A DNA stretch of 64,000 bases from Pseudomonas sp. PDM18 (GCF_014852585.1 NZ_JACVBX010000010.1:1-64000), one strand, 5' to 3'; shown: positions 1 to 10,802, counted from the stretch's first letter. Numbers and translations are program-made. The notes: generated by a model from the letters alone, not told the origin.

Positions 1-125
1 TCCGATGGATTCCTTATCGGCGCTTGTCGTGAGCGCGTGGGTGGGGGAAGTCTCCTACCGTCTGGCTTGCAGAAGCGGGTCTTGTCCCTCCACCCCCGAC
101 AGGTTCCTACCCTAACGCCATACAA
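1..125. other. Non-metY sequence at left edge, possible end of an inserted element
   Basis: This stretch should hold the continuation of metY but does not resemble it. It contains two facing G/C-rich arms (about 37-50 and 90-105) that can fold into a long imperfect hairpin, and no start codon with a convincing ribosome binding site. A transposable-element end, for example an IS110/IS1111-type element with a structured non-coding end, would explain it. No terminal repeat can be verified because the element continues outside the window. Confidence 0.35.
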
Positions 126-212
126 GCTGGTCTGGTAGATCGGCACGGCCACGGCCTTGGTGGTCGGGTCGGGGCTGTAGCCAGCGTGGATGGCCAGGGT
201 TTCCGGTTTCAT
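126..212 (-). pseudogene. metY: 5' fragment of O-acetylhomoserine sulfhydrylase (MetY)
   Basis: Reading leftward from an ATG at 212 gives MKPETLAIHAGYSPDP followed by TTKAVAVPIYQT, the highly conserved N terminus of MetY, a PLP enzyme that makes homocysteine from O-acyl-homoserine and sulfide. The match stops at about codon 28: where the family continues with a serine/tyrosine and an acidic-rich segment, the frame runs into unrelated sequence. An AAGGA-type ribosome binding site lies upstream. PAO1 has metY near selO, so the position is expected. Either the gene is interrupted here and its remainder lies beyond the window, or it is lost. The frame stays open to the edge, so the exact fate is unknown. 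Confidence 0.7.
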
Positions 213-252
213 TGTTCGAGCGTCCTTGTGGCAGAAAGCCCCGAGGATGCTG

Positions 253-303
253 GCGGCGCCCGGCCCCGGTCAATGACCGGGAGCAATGCTGGCCGGGCGC
301 CGC
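253..303. repeat. Nested hairpin between selO and metY
   Basis: A perfect 13-bp outer stem (253-265 with 291-303) encloses a second hairpin, CCGGTC/GACCGG at 66-80 of the third hundred. It lies just downstream of selO on the minus strand. No T-run follows on either strand, so it is not a textbook intrinsic terminator, but it probably marks the 3' end of the selO transcript. Confidence 0.55.
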
Positions 304-334
304 TAGATCGCTTTTCGCTGAGCTTATAACCGCC

Positions 335-1798
<1,464 letters not shown>

Positions 1799-1805
1799 CT
1801 AACTC

Positions 1806-1840
1806 CGGACAAGTCCGAGCATTGTGCTCGGACTTGTCCG
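1806..1840. repeat. Perfect 15-bp hairpin in the selO leader
   Basis: Arms at 1806-1820 and 1826-1840 are perfect reverse complements with a 5-nt loop. The hairpin lies between the mscK stop and the selO start (both minus strand) and abuts the selO ribosome binding site. No U-run follows, so attenuation, RNA protection or partial termination are all possible. Confidence 0.7.
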
Positions 1841-1853
1841 AAGGCGTCCACCC

Positions 1854-4800
1854 TCAGGCCTTGTCGCCGCCGGGCTTGTCGGTGCCCTGGGGGCCGCTGA
1901 TCTTCATTGGTGTGGCGGCGGGCTGCTGCCCGACGATGACCTGGGCTTCCTGGCCCTGGAAGTTCTTCAGGAACACGTCGACCTGGTTGAAGGCCATGTC
2001 GATGCCGGCTTCGCGGAAAGCCAGGGCGATGCGCGTGAGGGTCTCGTCCACCGCCGGGTTGCGGTCGCCCAGTTCGCGCACGTGGAAGCGCAGCTCGTAG
2101 TCGAAGGTGCTGGCGCTGATGGTGGTGAAGTACAGCACTGGTTCCGGGTCGCGCAGGATGCGGGTGTTGGCGTGGGCGGCGTCGAGCATGATCTTGCGCG
2201 CCAGGGGCAGGTCGCTCTCGTAGGCCAGGCCGATCTTGATGGTCACCCGCGTCACCGTATCGCTCAGCGACCAGTTCACCAACTGGCCGGTGATGAAGGT
2301 CTGGTTGGGGACGATGATTTCCTTGCGGTCGAAGTCGGTGATGGTGGTGGCGCGGATGCGGATCCGGCTGACGGTGCCGGACAGCGTGCCGATGGTCACC
2401 ACGTCGCCGATCCGCACCGGGCGCTCGAAGAGGATGATCAGGCCGGAGACGAAGTTGGAGAAGATCGCCTGCAGGCCGAAGCCGAGGCCGACCGACAGCG
2501 CGGCCACCAGCCATTGCAGCTTGTCCCAGCTCACCCCGAGGGTGGACAGCGCGCTGACGAAGCCGATGCCGCTGATGGTGTAGGACAGCAGGGTGGTGAT
2601 GGCGTAAGCGCTGCCCTGGGCCAGGGTCAGGCGTTGCAGCACCAGCACTTCGAGCAGGCCGGGCAGGTTGCGCGCCAGGGCGACTGTCACGGCGGCGATG
2701 ACCAGCGCCATGAGGAAGTCGCTCAGGCTGATCGGCGTGGTGGACGCCGCGTCGCCAGTGCCGCTGGTGTACTGGTAGAGGGTCACATTATCGAGGTAGG
2801 AAACGACGCTGATCAGGTCGGCCCAGACCCAGTACAGGGTGACCACGAAGCCGATCAGCAGGCCCAGGCGGATCAGGCGCATGGATTGTTCGTTGATCTG
2901 CTCGATGCCCAGGGTCGGCTCTTCGATGACCTCCGTGCCCTCGATGCCTTCCTTGGGCGCGCTCTGGCGGTTCTTCAGGGCGCGCTGGTAGGCCAGGCGG
3001 CGGGCGGCGACGCCCATGCCGCGGACGAAGGTGGCTTCCACCACCATCCAGAACATCAGCAGGAACAGGGTGTCGATCAGGCGGTCGGTGAGCTTGAGCG
3101 CGGTGTAGTAGTAGCCGAAGCCCACGGCCAGGAACAGCGCCACCGGCAGGGCGGTGAAGCCCAGGCCGACGATCATCTTGATCATCGACGGGCGCTCGCT
3201 GGACGGGCTGTTGAACAGCAGCTGGGCGAGCAGCCAGGTCATGGCGCCGTAGCCGAACAGCACCACGGCAATGCCGATCACGTCATCGGCCAGCGAGGCC
3301 GGTGCGTGTTCGGCGACGGTGACCACCGCGACCAGCGACATCACCACCAGACCCAGTCGGCGCATCAGCTTGCCGAGGAACTGCACCTGCGGCTGGCTCC
3401 AGTGGAAGTGCCGCTCGGCGATGCCGCCCGGACGCAGGATGCGGTGCGCGGTGTAGAACACCAGCCAGACCTGCGCCATCTCCAGTAGCGCGCTGCCCAG
3501 GGTGGCGTTCTGTCCGCGGGCGTCGAGCAGCAGGGCGAGGCCGGCGATGGCCAGGGCCAGGGTGCCGGGCAGCGCCAGCAGTACGGCGAGCAGCAGGGCC
3601 AGCGGGGTGTGGGCCTGGCTGTCACGCTTGAAGTGGCCGATGTCGTCGTTCAGCGACTCCAGCTTGTCGTAGAGGAACTTGCGCTTCCACAGCAGGGCGG
3701 CGACCAGCAGGAGCAGCGGCAGGAACAGGAAGGGCCGGTCGATCAGGCCTTCGCCCAGCTCCTTCACCCCCGAGCCCCAGGGCACTTCGGCCAACTGGTG
3801 GTGCAGCAGGGTCGGGGTCATCTTGAACCACGACAGGTCCAGCGGGCGGTTGCTGGGAATCCAGAACATCTGCTCGTCGAGGGTGGCGCGCAGGCTGCTG
3901 CTGGTTTCCTTGAGCTGCTTCTGGTTCAGCTGCAGGGTGATGGCTTCGTTGAGTAGCGCGTTCAGCTCGTGGTTGAGGCGCTCCATCAGTTCCAGGCGGG
4001 TGTCGACCAGCTCGGCCAGGTCGTGGCGCAGCTGCGGGGTGATGCTTTCCTGCGATTGCTGGGCCAGCAGGTTGTCGATATAGACCTGGGTGTTGTTGAT
4101 CTCGTCGCGCTTCTGGTTCAGCTCGAACTGGTACAGGCGCAGGTCAGCGATCTCGTCGGCGAGGTCCTGGTCGGTCTTGATGACAGGCAGCGACTGCTTC
4201 TGCTGGTAGAGGATCTTCGACAGCAGCAGGCTGCCGCGCAGCACGTTGATCTGCTCGTCGAGGGCTTGCTCGCCCTGGGTCAGGTTGTCCAGCTGCTGCT
4301 TGGTTTCCAGGTTGCGCCTGGTCAGGGTGTTGAGGCGATCTGTGGTGCGCAGCAGGTAGTCGGAAAGCTTGAGGTTGGCGGCGTTCTCCTGGCTGAGCAG
4401 GCTGTCGGTCCCGGCGGCCTGGTCGGCGTCCTTGGACAGCTCGGCGACGGTCTTCTCGGACTGCTCGCGGCGCTTGTCGCTGATCATCGCCTGCAGCTCG
4501 AGGGTTTCGCGCTCTTCGCGGCCGATGCGCTCGGCCAGCAGGTCGCGCTGGCTGGAGGCGAGGTCGAGCAGCAGGTTGTTGCCGGCCAGTTGCTTGCGCA
4601 GCAGCAGGTTCTGCGCGGTCAGTGCAGCCTGTTCGGCGAGCAGCTCATTACGGCGCTCGTCGGTCAGGGGCTTGGCGCCTTCCTTGCCAGCCTTGAGGGC
4701 GGTGCTGATCTCCAGCAGGCGCTCCTGGTTCTTGCTCAGGTCGGCCTGGGCGCGCTCGGGGCGGGTCTGCGCGGTGAGGATCTCGCTCTTGGCGTCGATC

Positions 4801-5216
4801 ATCTCCTTCTGCCAGGAAGCCAGTTGAGTGGATTGCTCGTTGAGGAGCATTTCCAGCTGGGTGGCGTTGTAGCCGCCGTAGCGCTGGGCGGCGGGCTTGT
4901 CCGCGCTGCCCTTGAGGCGACTGAGGGCCTTCTGGTTCTCGCTGATCAGCTTGGGCGCATCGGCCAGGCGGCCGTTGAGCTCGCTGAGCTGCTTCTCGCT
5001 GTCATCCTTGGCCGCCAACAGCTTGAGGGTGTTCTCCAGGCTGGCCTTGAGCGGCTTGGCTTCGGCATCGCTGAGCTTGCGGTCGGCCAGACCGTCGAGG
5101 CTCTGCTGCACCTTCTCGGCGCTGGGGACGGTGGTATCGGCGGCCAGAGCGGGCAGGCCGGTGAGCGAGCCGCCCAGGAGGGCGGCAGTCAGGAGAGTAC
5201 GCAGCAGGAATGACAT
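1854..5216 (-). CDS. mscK: MscK/KefA-type mechanosensitive channel
   Basis: A 1120-residue inner-membrane protein of the large MscS subfamily, which opens under membrane tension to release ions during hypo-osmotic shock. It has a signal peptide (residues 1-28, ending ...LPALAA), a long helical, coiled-coil-rich periplasmic region to about residue 480, a block of hydrophobic helices at about 520-860, and the MscS core at about 870-1010. The core contains the Gly/Ala-rich pore helix (VGLGFGLQAIFSNFVSG) and the beta-domain sequence ERPVRIGDVV. The ATG at 5216 is preferred over an upstream in-frame start at 5282 because it begins the signal peptide. The tail (residues ~1090-1120) is hydrophilic. 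It is probably transcribed with the antiporter upstream. Confidence 0.93.
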   Translation of the reverse strand: MSFLLRTLLTAALLGGSLTGLPALAADTTVPSAEKVQQSLDGLADRKLSDAEAKPLKASLENTLKLLAAKDDSEKQLSELNGRLADAPKLISENQKALSRLKGSADKPAAQRYGGYNATQLEMLLNEQSTQLASWQKEMIDAKSEILTAQTRPERAQADLSKNQERLLEISTALKAGKEGAKPLTDERRNELLAEQAALTAQNLLLRKQLAGNNLLLDLASSQRDLLAERIGREERETLELQAMISDKRREQSEKTVAELSKDADQAAGTDSLLSQENAANLKLSDYLLRTTDRLNTLTRRNLETKQQLDNLTQGEQALDEQINVLRGSLLLSKILYQQKQSLPVIKTDQDLADEIADLRLYQFELNQKRDEINNTQVYIDNLLAQQSQESITPQLRHDLAELVDTRLELMERLNHELNALLNEAITLQLNQKQLKETSSSLRATLDEQMFWIPSNRPLDLSWFKMTPTLLHHQLAEVPWGSGVKELGEGLIDRPFLFLPLLLLVAALLWKRKFLYDKLESLNDDIGHFKRDSQAHTPLALLLAVLLALPGTLALAIAGLALLLDARGQNATLGSALLEMAQVWLVFYTAHRILRPGGIAERHFHWSQPQVQFLGKLMRRLGLVVMSLVAVVTVAEHAPASLADDVIGIAVVLFGYGAMTWLLAQLLFNSPSSERPSMIKMIVGLGFTALPVALFLAVGFGYYYTALKLTDRLIDTLFLLMFWMVVEATFVRGMGVAARRLAYQRALKNRQSAPKEGIEGTEVIEEPTLGIEQINEQSMRLIRLGLLIGFVVTLYWVWADLISVVSYLDNVTLYQYTSGTGDAASTTPISLSDFLMALVIAAVTVALARNLPGLLEVLVLQRLTLAQGSAYAITTLLSYTISGIGFVSALSTLGVSWDKLQWLVAALSVGLGFGLQAIFSNFVSGLIILFERPVRIGDVVTIGTLSGTVSRIRIRATTITDFDRKEIIVPNQTFITGQLVNWSLSDTVTRVTIKIGLAYESDLPLARKIMLDAAHANTRILRDPEPVLYFTTISASTFDYELRFHVRELGDRNPAVDETLTRIALAFREAGIDMAFNQVDVFLKNFQGQEAQVIVGQQPAATPMKISGPQGTDKPGGDKA

Positions 5217-5269
5217 GGTCGCGTTCAGCGGCTCGTGCAAAAAAGTGGAGTGAGGGTAGTTCTGGCAGG

Positions 5270-5293
5270 CCGGCACCCGCAAGCGGGTGCCGG
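5270..5293. terminator. Hairpin between the antiporter gene and mscK
   Basis: An 11-bp perfect stem (5270-5280 with 5283-5293) and a 2-nt AA spacer lie just after the antiporter stop codon. A run of T on the minus strand occurs only about 30 nt further on, so it may be a weak terminator or an mRNA-end protector rather than a strong stop. Confidence 0.4.
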
Positions 5294-5300
5294 TGGGCGG

Positions 5301-7043
5301 TCAGAGGAAGAGCCCGGGGCCGGGGCGGCCTTCGGGAAATTTGACCCCGACCTTGCGGATCTTGTTCCCGTCCAGGGCGGCAACGGTCCAGGTCAGGCCG
5401 TTCCATTCCACCTGGTCACCGATGATCGCCTGACCGCCGATTTCGTGGGCGATGAAGCGGCCCAGGTTCTGTTCGCCATCCACGCCTTCGAGCTTGAGGC
5501 CGTAGAGCGAGGCCACGGCGGACAGCTGGGCGTCGCCCTCGAGGACGAAGTCGCCGAAGAAGCGCGCGCTCAGGCCGCGGTCCGGCGCCTGGCTGAACAG
5601 CTTGCCGAGCGCGGAGAGATCATGTTCGTGGCCGATCACGCAGAGGATGTCGTCCGCTTCGAGGATGGTACTGCCCGAGGGGTGCAGCAGTTGGGTGCCG
5701 CGGAACAGCGCGGCGATGCGGGTGCCCTCGGGCATCTTCAGTTCGCGCAGGGCGGCGCCGATGCACCACTTTTCCTTGCTCAGGTGATAGACGAACAGCT
5801 CCCACTCGCTGGTCGGGTGGACTTCCAGGCCGGCGCGGGAGATCGGCGCCGGGTCCGGCGGCACCACCACGCGCAGCAGCTTGGCCGCCCAGGGCAGGCT
5901 GGTGCCCTGCACCAGCAGCGAAACCAGCACGATGAAGAAGGCCACGTTGAAGAACAGCTGGGCGTTCGGCAACCCGGCCATCAACGGGAACACCGCAAGA
6001 ATGATCGGTACGGCGCCGCGCAGGCCGACCCAGGCGATGAACGCCTTCTCGCGGGCATGGAAGGCGCGGAAGGGGAACAGGCCGACCAGCACCGACAGCG
6101 GGCGGGCGAAGAGAATCATCCACAGCGCCAGGCCCAGCGCGGGCAGGGCGATGGGCCACAGATCGTGGGGCGTGACCAGCAGGCCCAGCACCAGGAACAT
6201 GCCGATCTGTGCCAGCCAGGCCATGCCGTCGAGCATATGCATGATGCCGTGGCGCGAGCGGATCGGCTGGTTGCCCAGCACCAGGCCGCACAGATAGATG
6301 GCGAGGATGCCGCTGCCGTGCACCGCGTTGGCCAGGGCGAAGATCAGCAGGCCGCCGCTGATCGCCAGCAGCGGGTAGAGGCCGTTGGCCAGGTGGATGC
6401 GGTTGATCACCTGCAGCAGCAGCCAGCCGCCGGCGAGGCCCAGGATGGAGCCGATGCCGAACTCGCGCAGGAAGTGCCAGAGGAAGCTCCAGGACAGACC
6501 GCTCTCGCCATGGGCGAGCATGTCGATGAGGGTGACGGTGAGGAACACCGCCATGGGGTCGTTGCTGCCCGATTCGATTTCCAGGGTGGCGGTGACCCGC
6601 TCGTTCAGGCCCTTGCCGCCCAGCAGCGAGAACACCGCCGCGGCGTCGGTGGAGCCGACGATGGCGCCAATCAGCAGGCCTTCCATCCAGCTCAGCTTGA
6701 ACAGCCAGGCGGCGGCAATGCCGGTGAGGCCGGCCGTGATCAGCACCCCGGCAGTGGCCAGCGACAACGCTGGCCAGAGGGCGACGCGGAAGCTGGACAC
6801 CCGCGTGCGCAGACCGCCATCGAGGAGGATCACCGCCAGTGCCAGGTTACCCACCAGGTAGGCCATGGGGTAGTTGGAGAAGCCGATGCCGCCGGGGCCG
6901 TCGGTCCCTGCGATCATCCCTACAGCGAGGAAGATGACCAGGATCGGGATGCCCAGGCGCGAGGACAGCGAGCTGACCAGGATGCTCATGCCGATCAGCA
7001 CCGCAGCGATCAGGAAATAGCTGTTGATGGCCACGGCATCCAA
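5301..7043 (-). CDS. nhaP2: K+/H+ (or Na+/H+) antiporter, CPA1 family
   Basis: A 580-residue inner-membrane cation/proton antiporter of the NhaP2/CvrA type, used for K+ efflux and pH/volume control. Residues 1-400 form about twelve hydrophobic segments, including the family start [20 protein letters not shown] and the exchanger motif [12 protein letters not shown]. Residues ~400-480 look like a TrkA-C (RCK_C) domain, and the last ~90 residues resemble a CorC/HlyC-type domain, the standard CvrA layout. The start is TTG at 7043, supported by a strong AGGAGG box 8 nt upstream and by homologs that begin MDA. Confidence 0.92.
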   Translation of the reverse strand: MDAVAINSYFLIAAVLIGMSILVSSLSSRLGIPILVIFLAVGMIAGTDGPGGIGFSNYPMAYLVGNLALAVILLDGGLRTRVSSFRVALWPALSLATAGVLITAGLTGIAAAWLFKLSWMEGLLIGAIVGSTDAAAVFSLLGGKGLNERVTATLEIESGSNDPMAVFLTVTLIDMLAHGESGLSWSFLWHFLREFGIGSILGLAGGWLLLQVINRIHLANGLYPLLAISGGLLIFALANAVHGSGILAIYLCGLVLGNQPIRSRHGIMHMLDGMAWLAQIGMFLVLGLLVTPHDLWPIALPALGLALWMILFARPLSVLVGLFPFRAFHAREKAFIAWVGLRGAVPIILAVFPLMAGLPNAQLFFNVAFFIVLVSLLVQGTSLPWAAKLLRVVVPPDPAPISRAGLEVHPTSEWELFVYHLSKEKWCIGAALRELKMPEGTRIAALFRGTQLLHPSGSTILEADDILCVIGHEHDLSALGKLFSQAPDRGLSARFFGDFVLEGDAQLSAVASLYGLKLEGVDGEQNLGRFIAHEIGGQAIIGDQVEWNGLTWTVAALDGNKIRKVGVKFPEGRPGPGLFL

Positions 7044-7142
7044 GGTGTCGACCTCCTGGGGAATGGGGGGTGGCGACGCTACTCAAGGATCAGGATGCAG
7101 GCCGCATGCCAATCGATTCTAACCTGCGGATTTACAAGGCTG

Positions 7143-7793
7143 TCAAAGGTTTGTTGCGGACCGTGCAGCGGCGCTTTCCGGCCACGGCCCGCGGGTGGCC
7201 CAGGTGGGAACCAGACTCGGCGAGGCCAGCTCGTCGGGCGCCCAGGCGACGGCCTCGTCCAGGGGCGGCCGGACGGCTTCGAGGCAGGCCAGGCGGTCGC
7301 GCTGCAAGGTGGTGCGGGCCTTGCTCATCTCGCCAGCGCTGTTCGCTGCGCCGCTGGCGGCGCGGATCTGCGTGTGCCAGAGATGGCGGGCCGAGCTGCC
7401 TGTCGCGCCGCAGCTGCCCAGCGGGTCGTAGTAGGACGAGCCGAACTGGGCGTAGCCGGCGTTGACCAGGGCGTTGAAGTAGCGGCTCTGCGAGGCGATC
7501 GACTTGCCATCGCCGTCGCGCAGCACCTCGAGGCCATTGGCCATGGCCTTGTCGATGCTCAGCAGGAAGTCGTCGGCGTGCTGGAAGGCTTCCGCGCTGG
7601 GGGCGCTGAAGATGGGCTGCGCATTCAGCGACAAGGCTGCGTTGCTGAGGGAAGCATCCTTGGGCAGGGCGTCTGCCGGGCCGGTGTTGAACAGGCAAAG
7701 CACCAGGCCCAGCGCCGTCGTGACGGCGAGCAGCGGCAACAATTGAAGGAAACGCTGTGAGGCGATAGCGGGGAAAGAGGTATAGGTGGCCAT
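7143..7793 (-). CDS. Hypothetical secreted or membrane-anchored protein
   Basis: About 216 residues, not recognised. A hydrophobic segment near the N terminus (residues ~10-38, LLPLLAVTTALGLVLCLF) would be a signal anchor or signal peptide. The remainder is soluble-looking, Ala/Ser rich, with two cysteines in GSCGATG and RLACLEA that could form a disulfide. The start is uncertain: ATG at 7793 (MATYTSF), 7799, or 7826 (MAPAQLF). This frame was chosen because it gives a plausible secretion signal, while the overlapping frame is Arg/Pro rich. It lies between the antiporter and an acyl-CoA dehydrogenase with no functional hint from its neighbours. Confidence 0.6.
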   Translation of the reverse strand: MATYTSFPAIASQRFLQLLPLLAVTTALGLVLCLFNTGPADALPKDASLSNAALSLNAQPIFSAPSAEAFQHADDFLLSIDKAMANGLEVLRDGDGKSIASQSRYFNALVNAGYAQFGSSYYDPLGSCGATGSSARHLWHTQIRAASGAANSAGEMSKARTTLQRDRLACLEAVRPPLDEAVAWAPDELASPSLVPTWATRGPWPESAAARSATNL

Positions 7794-7939
7794 GGTCATG
7801 AAGGCGAAAAGTTGCGCGGGCGCCATTCAACGGCAAATGGCCCTGGCTTCTCTGTCAGCCTGGTCAGGTGTTGGTGTCTGAAAATTCCTTCAATTCAATC
7901 GGCAGCTCTGCTGCGTCGCGGCGGTTTATCCGCGGGCAT

Positions 7940-7966
7940 AAAAAAGCCCCGGACGTGACCGGGGCG
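7940..7966 (-). terminator. Intrinsic terminator of the acyl-CoA dehydrogenase gene
   Basis: On the minus strand GCCCCGG and CCGGGGC form a stem with a 6-nt loop and are followed by a run of six T. It lies 19 nt beyond the stop codon of the dehydrogenase gene. Confidence 0.85.
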
Positions 7967-7984
7967 CAAGAGTCATGCAGGAAC

Positions 7985-9787
7985 CTAGAACCAAGCGTCC
8001 TGCATGGTGGAACAGGTATCGTCGCGGGCTTCGAGAAGCGTCAGGTCATGGTGGCAGGACGGCACTTCCCAGGTCAGGAAGTATCGCGCGGCCTGCAGCT
8101 TGCCGCGGTAGAAGTCGGTGTCGGCAGCGTTGCCGGCTGCCAACCCTTCCTCGGCGCGAATCGCCTGCTCCAGCCAGCGCCAGCCGATCACGGCGTGGCC
8201 GAAGACCTTCAGGTACAGCGCCGAGTTGGCCAGCCCCTGCGCCACGCGGCCCTGCATCAGGTCGCCGAGCAGGCTCAGGGTGGTGGCGGACAGGCGCGCC
8301 ATCAGTTGCTCCAGCGGTTCGCGCAGCTTGTCCAGCGACGGGTGCGCGCTGGCGCGCTCGCAGCACTGGCTGATCAGGCGGGTCAGCTGCTTGAGGCCGG
8401 CGCCGTTGTTCTGCGCCAGCTTGCGGCCGAGCAGGTCCAGCGACTGGATGCCATGGGTGCCTTCGTGGATCGGGTTGAGGCGGTTGTCGCGGTAGTACTG
8501 CTCCACCGGGTATTCGCGGGTGTAGCCGTGGCCGCCGAGGATCTGGATCGCCAGTTCGTTGGCCTTCAGGCAGAACTCCGAGGGCCAGGATTTGACGATC
8601 GGGGTGAGCAGGTCGAGCAGCTCGTGGGCCTGCTTGCGCTCTTCTTCGGTGGCCAGCGTCTCGCAGTCGTCGACCAGGCGTGCGGCGTACAGGCCGAGGT
8701 CGAAGGCGCCTTCGACATAGGCCTTCTGGGTCAGCAGCATGCGCCGCACGTCGGTGTGCTCGATGATCGATACCGGCGCGGAGGTCGGATCCTTGGCGTC
8801 CACCGGGCGGCCCTGCGGGCGTTCGCGGGCGTACTCCAGGGAATACAGGTAGCCGGCGTAGCCGAGCATGATGGCGCCCATGCCAACGCCAATGCGCGCC
8901 TCGTTCATCATCTGGAACATGTAGGCCAGGCCCTGGTGCGGCTTGCCGACTAGATAGCCGACGCACTCGCCCTTATCACCGAAGTTGAGGGCAGTGGAGG
9001 TGGTGCCGCGCCAGCCCATCTTGTGGAACAGGCCGGCCAGCGTCACGTCGTTGCGCGCGCCGAGGGAGCCGTCTTCGTTGACCAGGAACTTGGGCACGAT
9101 GAACAGGCTGATGCCCTTCACGCCGGGCGGGGCGTCCGGCAGCTTGGCCAGCACCATGTGGACGATGTTCTCCGACAGCGGGTGGTCGCCGCCGGAGATG
9201 AAGATCTTGTTGCCCTTGATCCGGAAGCTGCCATCGGCGGCCGGCTCCGCGCGGGTGCGGATGTCGGCCAGGGACGAGCCGGCGTGGGGCTCGGTCAGGG
9301 CCATGGTGCCGAACCAGCGGCCTTCGATCATCGGCTGGAGGAACAGGCGTTTCTGTTCTTCGCAGCCGAAGGTCTCGATCAGGTGGCTGGAGCCCATGCT
9401 CAGCATCGGGTAGGACGAGGTGGCGATGTTGGCCGACTGGAAGTGCGCGAAGCAGGCGCGCGACAGCAGGTGCGGCAGCTGCATGCCGCCTTGTTCGAAG
9501 CTGCGCGAGGCGTTCTGGAAGCCGGCCTCGTTGAAGGCGTCTACCGCCGGCTTCACTTCCGGGATAAGCACCGCGCCGCCGTCGACGTACTGCGGTTCGT
9601 TCTCGTCGTTCTTGCGGTTGTGCGGGGCGAACAGCTCCTCGGCGATGCCGCGGGCGGTGCCCAGGGCGGCGTCGAAGGTCTCGCGGTTATGGTCGGCGAA
9701 GCGTTCGCGCTGGGTCAGGGCCTCGGCGTCGAGCACTTCGTAGAGTTCGAAAGCGAGGTTGCGGGAGCTGAGCAGGGTCTCGGACAT
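7985..9787 (-). CDS. Acyl-CoA dehydrogenase, 600-residue class
   Basis: A FAD flavoprotein for the first, alpha-beta dehydrogenation step of acyl-CoA oxidation. The length (600 aa) and an extra C-terminal domain match the long bacterial class often annotated FadE-like or DmdC-like, not the 380-residue short class. Seen are ALTEPHAGSSLADIRTRA (FAD/substrate loop, ~180-197), NKIFISGGDH, and near residue 430 the QILGGHGYTREYPVEQYYRD motif. The start is ATG at 9787, with GGAGG 8 nt upstream; an in-frame extension to 9853 lacks family similarity. It is monocistronic, bounded by a terminator, and divergent from rlmJ. In PAO1 the equivalent gene is PA5020. Confidence 0.93.
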   Translation of the reverse strand: MSETLLSSRNLAFELYEVLDAEALTQRERFADHNRETFDAALGTARGIAEELFAPHNRKNDENEPQYVDGGAVLIPEVKPAVDAFNEAGFQNASRSFEQGGMQLPHLLSRACFAHFQSANIATSSYPMLSMGSSHLIETFGCEEQKRLFLQPMIEGRWFGTMALTEPHAGSSLADIRTRAEPAADGSFRIKGNKIFISGGDHPLSENIVHMVLAKLPDAPPGVKGISLFIVPKFLVNEDGSLGARNDVTLAGLFHKMGWRGTTSTALNFGDKGECVGYLVGKPHQGLAYMFQMMNEARIGVGMGAIMLGYAGYLYSLEYARERPQGRPVDAKDPTSAPVSIIEHTDVRRMLLTQKAYVEGAFDLGLYAARLVDDCETLATEEERKQAHELLDLLTPIVKSWPSEFCLKANELAIQILGGHGYTREYPVEQYYRDNRLNPIHEGTHGIQSLDLLGRKLAQNNGAGLKQLTRLISQCCERASAHPSLDKLREPLEQLMARLSATTLSLLGDLMQGRVAQGLANSALYLKVFGHAVIGWRWLEQAIRAEEGLAAGNAADTDFYRGKLQAARYFLTWEVPSCHHDLTLLEARDDTCSTMQDAWF

Positions 9788-9965
9788 GGATCGACCTCCG
9801 TGGGTATCGGCGCAGTCTAGTCTGGTGAATGAAGCGCGCACAGAATCATCCATGAGCGTGATAAAGGGCTAAAACGCCCGGCCTCCCGGCGGGCCCCGGC
9901 GACGGCGGACTCGCACCGCACCCGCCCCAGGACCTAAACTGCGCGCCTTGAGGAGCCTGCTATCG

Positions 9966-10802
9966 ATGAACTACCGCCACGCCTACCACGCCGGCAACCA
10001 TGCCGACGTGCTGAAACACATCGTCCTTGCCCGCATCTTCGCGCTGATGGCGCGCAAGGACACGCCGTTCGCCTACCTCGACAGCCATTCCGGCATCGGC
10101 CTGTACGACCTGCTGGGCGACGAAGCCAGCCGCACCGGCGAGTGGGAATCGGGCATCGGTCGCCTGTATGAGCGCGATGACCTGCCGGAACTGCTGCAGG
10201 ATTACCTGGGCGTCGTCCGCGCGTTGAATCCCGATGGTGGCCTGGAGTTCTACCCAGGCTCCCCGGAGCTGGCGCGTCGCCTGACCCGCCCGCAGGACCG
10301 GGTGATGCTCAACGAGCTGCATCCGGAAGACGGTCGCCTGCTCAAGGCCAACATGGCCGGCGAGCGCCGCATTTCAGTACACCAGGGCGACGGCTGGCTG
10401 CTGCCCCGTGCCTTCCTGCCCGTTTCCGAGAAGCGCGGCGTGCTGCTGATCGACCCGCCCTTCGAGCAGCCGGATGATCTGGAGCGTTGCGTGACCGCGC
10501 TGGACGAGGCCATCGGCCGCATGCGCCAGACCGTGGTTGCCATCTGGTACCCGATCAAGGACCGCCGCCAGCTCAAGCGTTTCTATCAGCGCCTGGAGAA
10601 AAGCTCGGCGCCGAAGATGCTGCGCGTGGAGCTGTGCGTGCACCCGGCCGATACGGCGGATCGCCTGAATGGCTCCGGGCTGGTCATCGCCAACCCGCCG
10701 TGGCCGCTGGATGAAGAGCTGCGCGGCTTGCTGCCGTGGCTGGCGGAGACGCTGGCGCAGAGCGAAGGCAGCAGCCAGGTGGACTGGCTGATCGCCGAAT
10801 GA
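9966..10802 (+). CDS. rlmJ: 23S rRNA (adenine2030-N6)-methyltransferase RlmJ
   Basis: A 278-residue SAM-dependent enzyme that methylates A2030 of 23S rRNA. It starts with the family signature MNYRHAYHAGNHADVLKH, contains the SAM-binding segment YLDSHSGIG (37-45) and the catalytic DPPF at 163-166. An upstream TTG at 9948 is in frame, but ATG at 9966 fits the conserved N terminus and has AGGAG about 10 nt before it. The gene stands alone on the plus strand and is followed at once by a bidirectional terminator. Confidence 0.94.
   Translation: MNYRHAYHAGNHADVLKHIVLARIFALMARKDTPFAYLDSHSGIGLYDLLGDEASRTGEWESGIGRLYERDDLPELLQDYLGVVRALNPDGGLEFYPGSPELARRLTRPQDRVMLNELHPEDGRLLKANMAGERRISVHQGDGWLLPRAFLPVSEKRGVLLIDPPFEQPDDLERCVTALDEAIGRMRQTVVAIWYPIKDRRQLKRFYQRLEKSSAPKMLRVELCVHPADTADRLNGSGLVIANPPWPLDEELRGLLPWLAETLAQSEGSSQVDWLIAE

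Noticed and set aside
1824..3488. Long plus-strand open frame antisense to the mscK gene
   Set aside because: The product is Gln/His/Asp-rich with low complexity, has no domain, and arises from third-position G/C bias on the opposite strand of a real gene.
5235..7760. 841-codon plus-strand frame opposite the antiporter and the secreted hypothetical
   Set aside because: It covers the reverse of two real genes, starts without a ribosome binding site and encodes Gln/His-rich low-complexity sequence.
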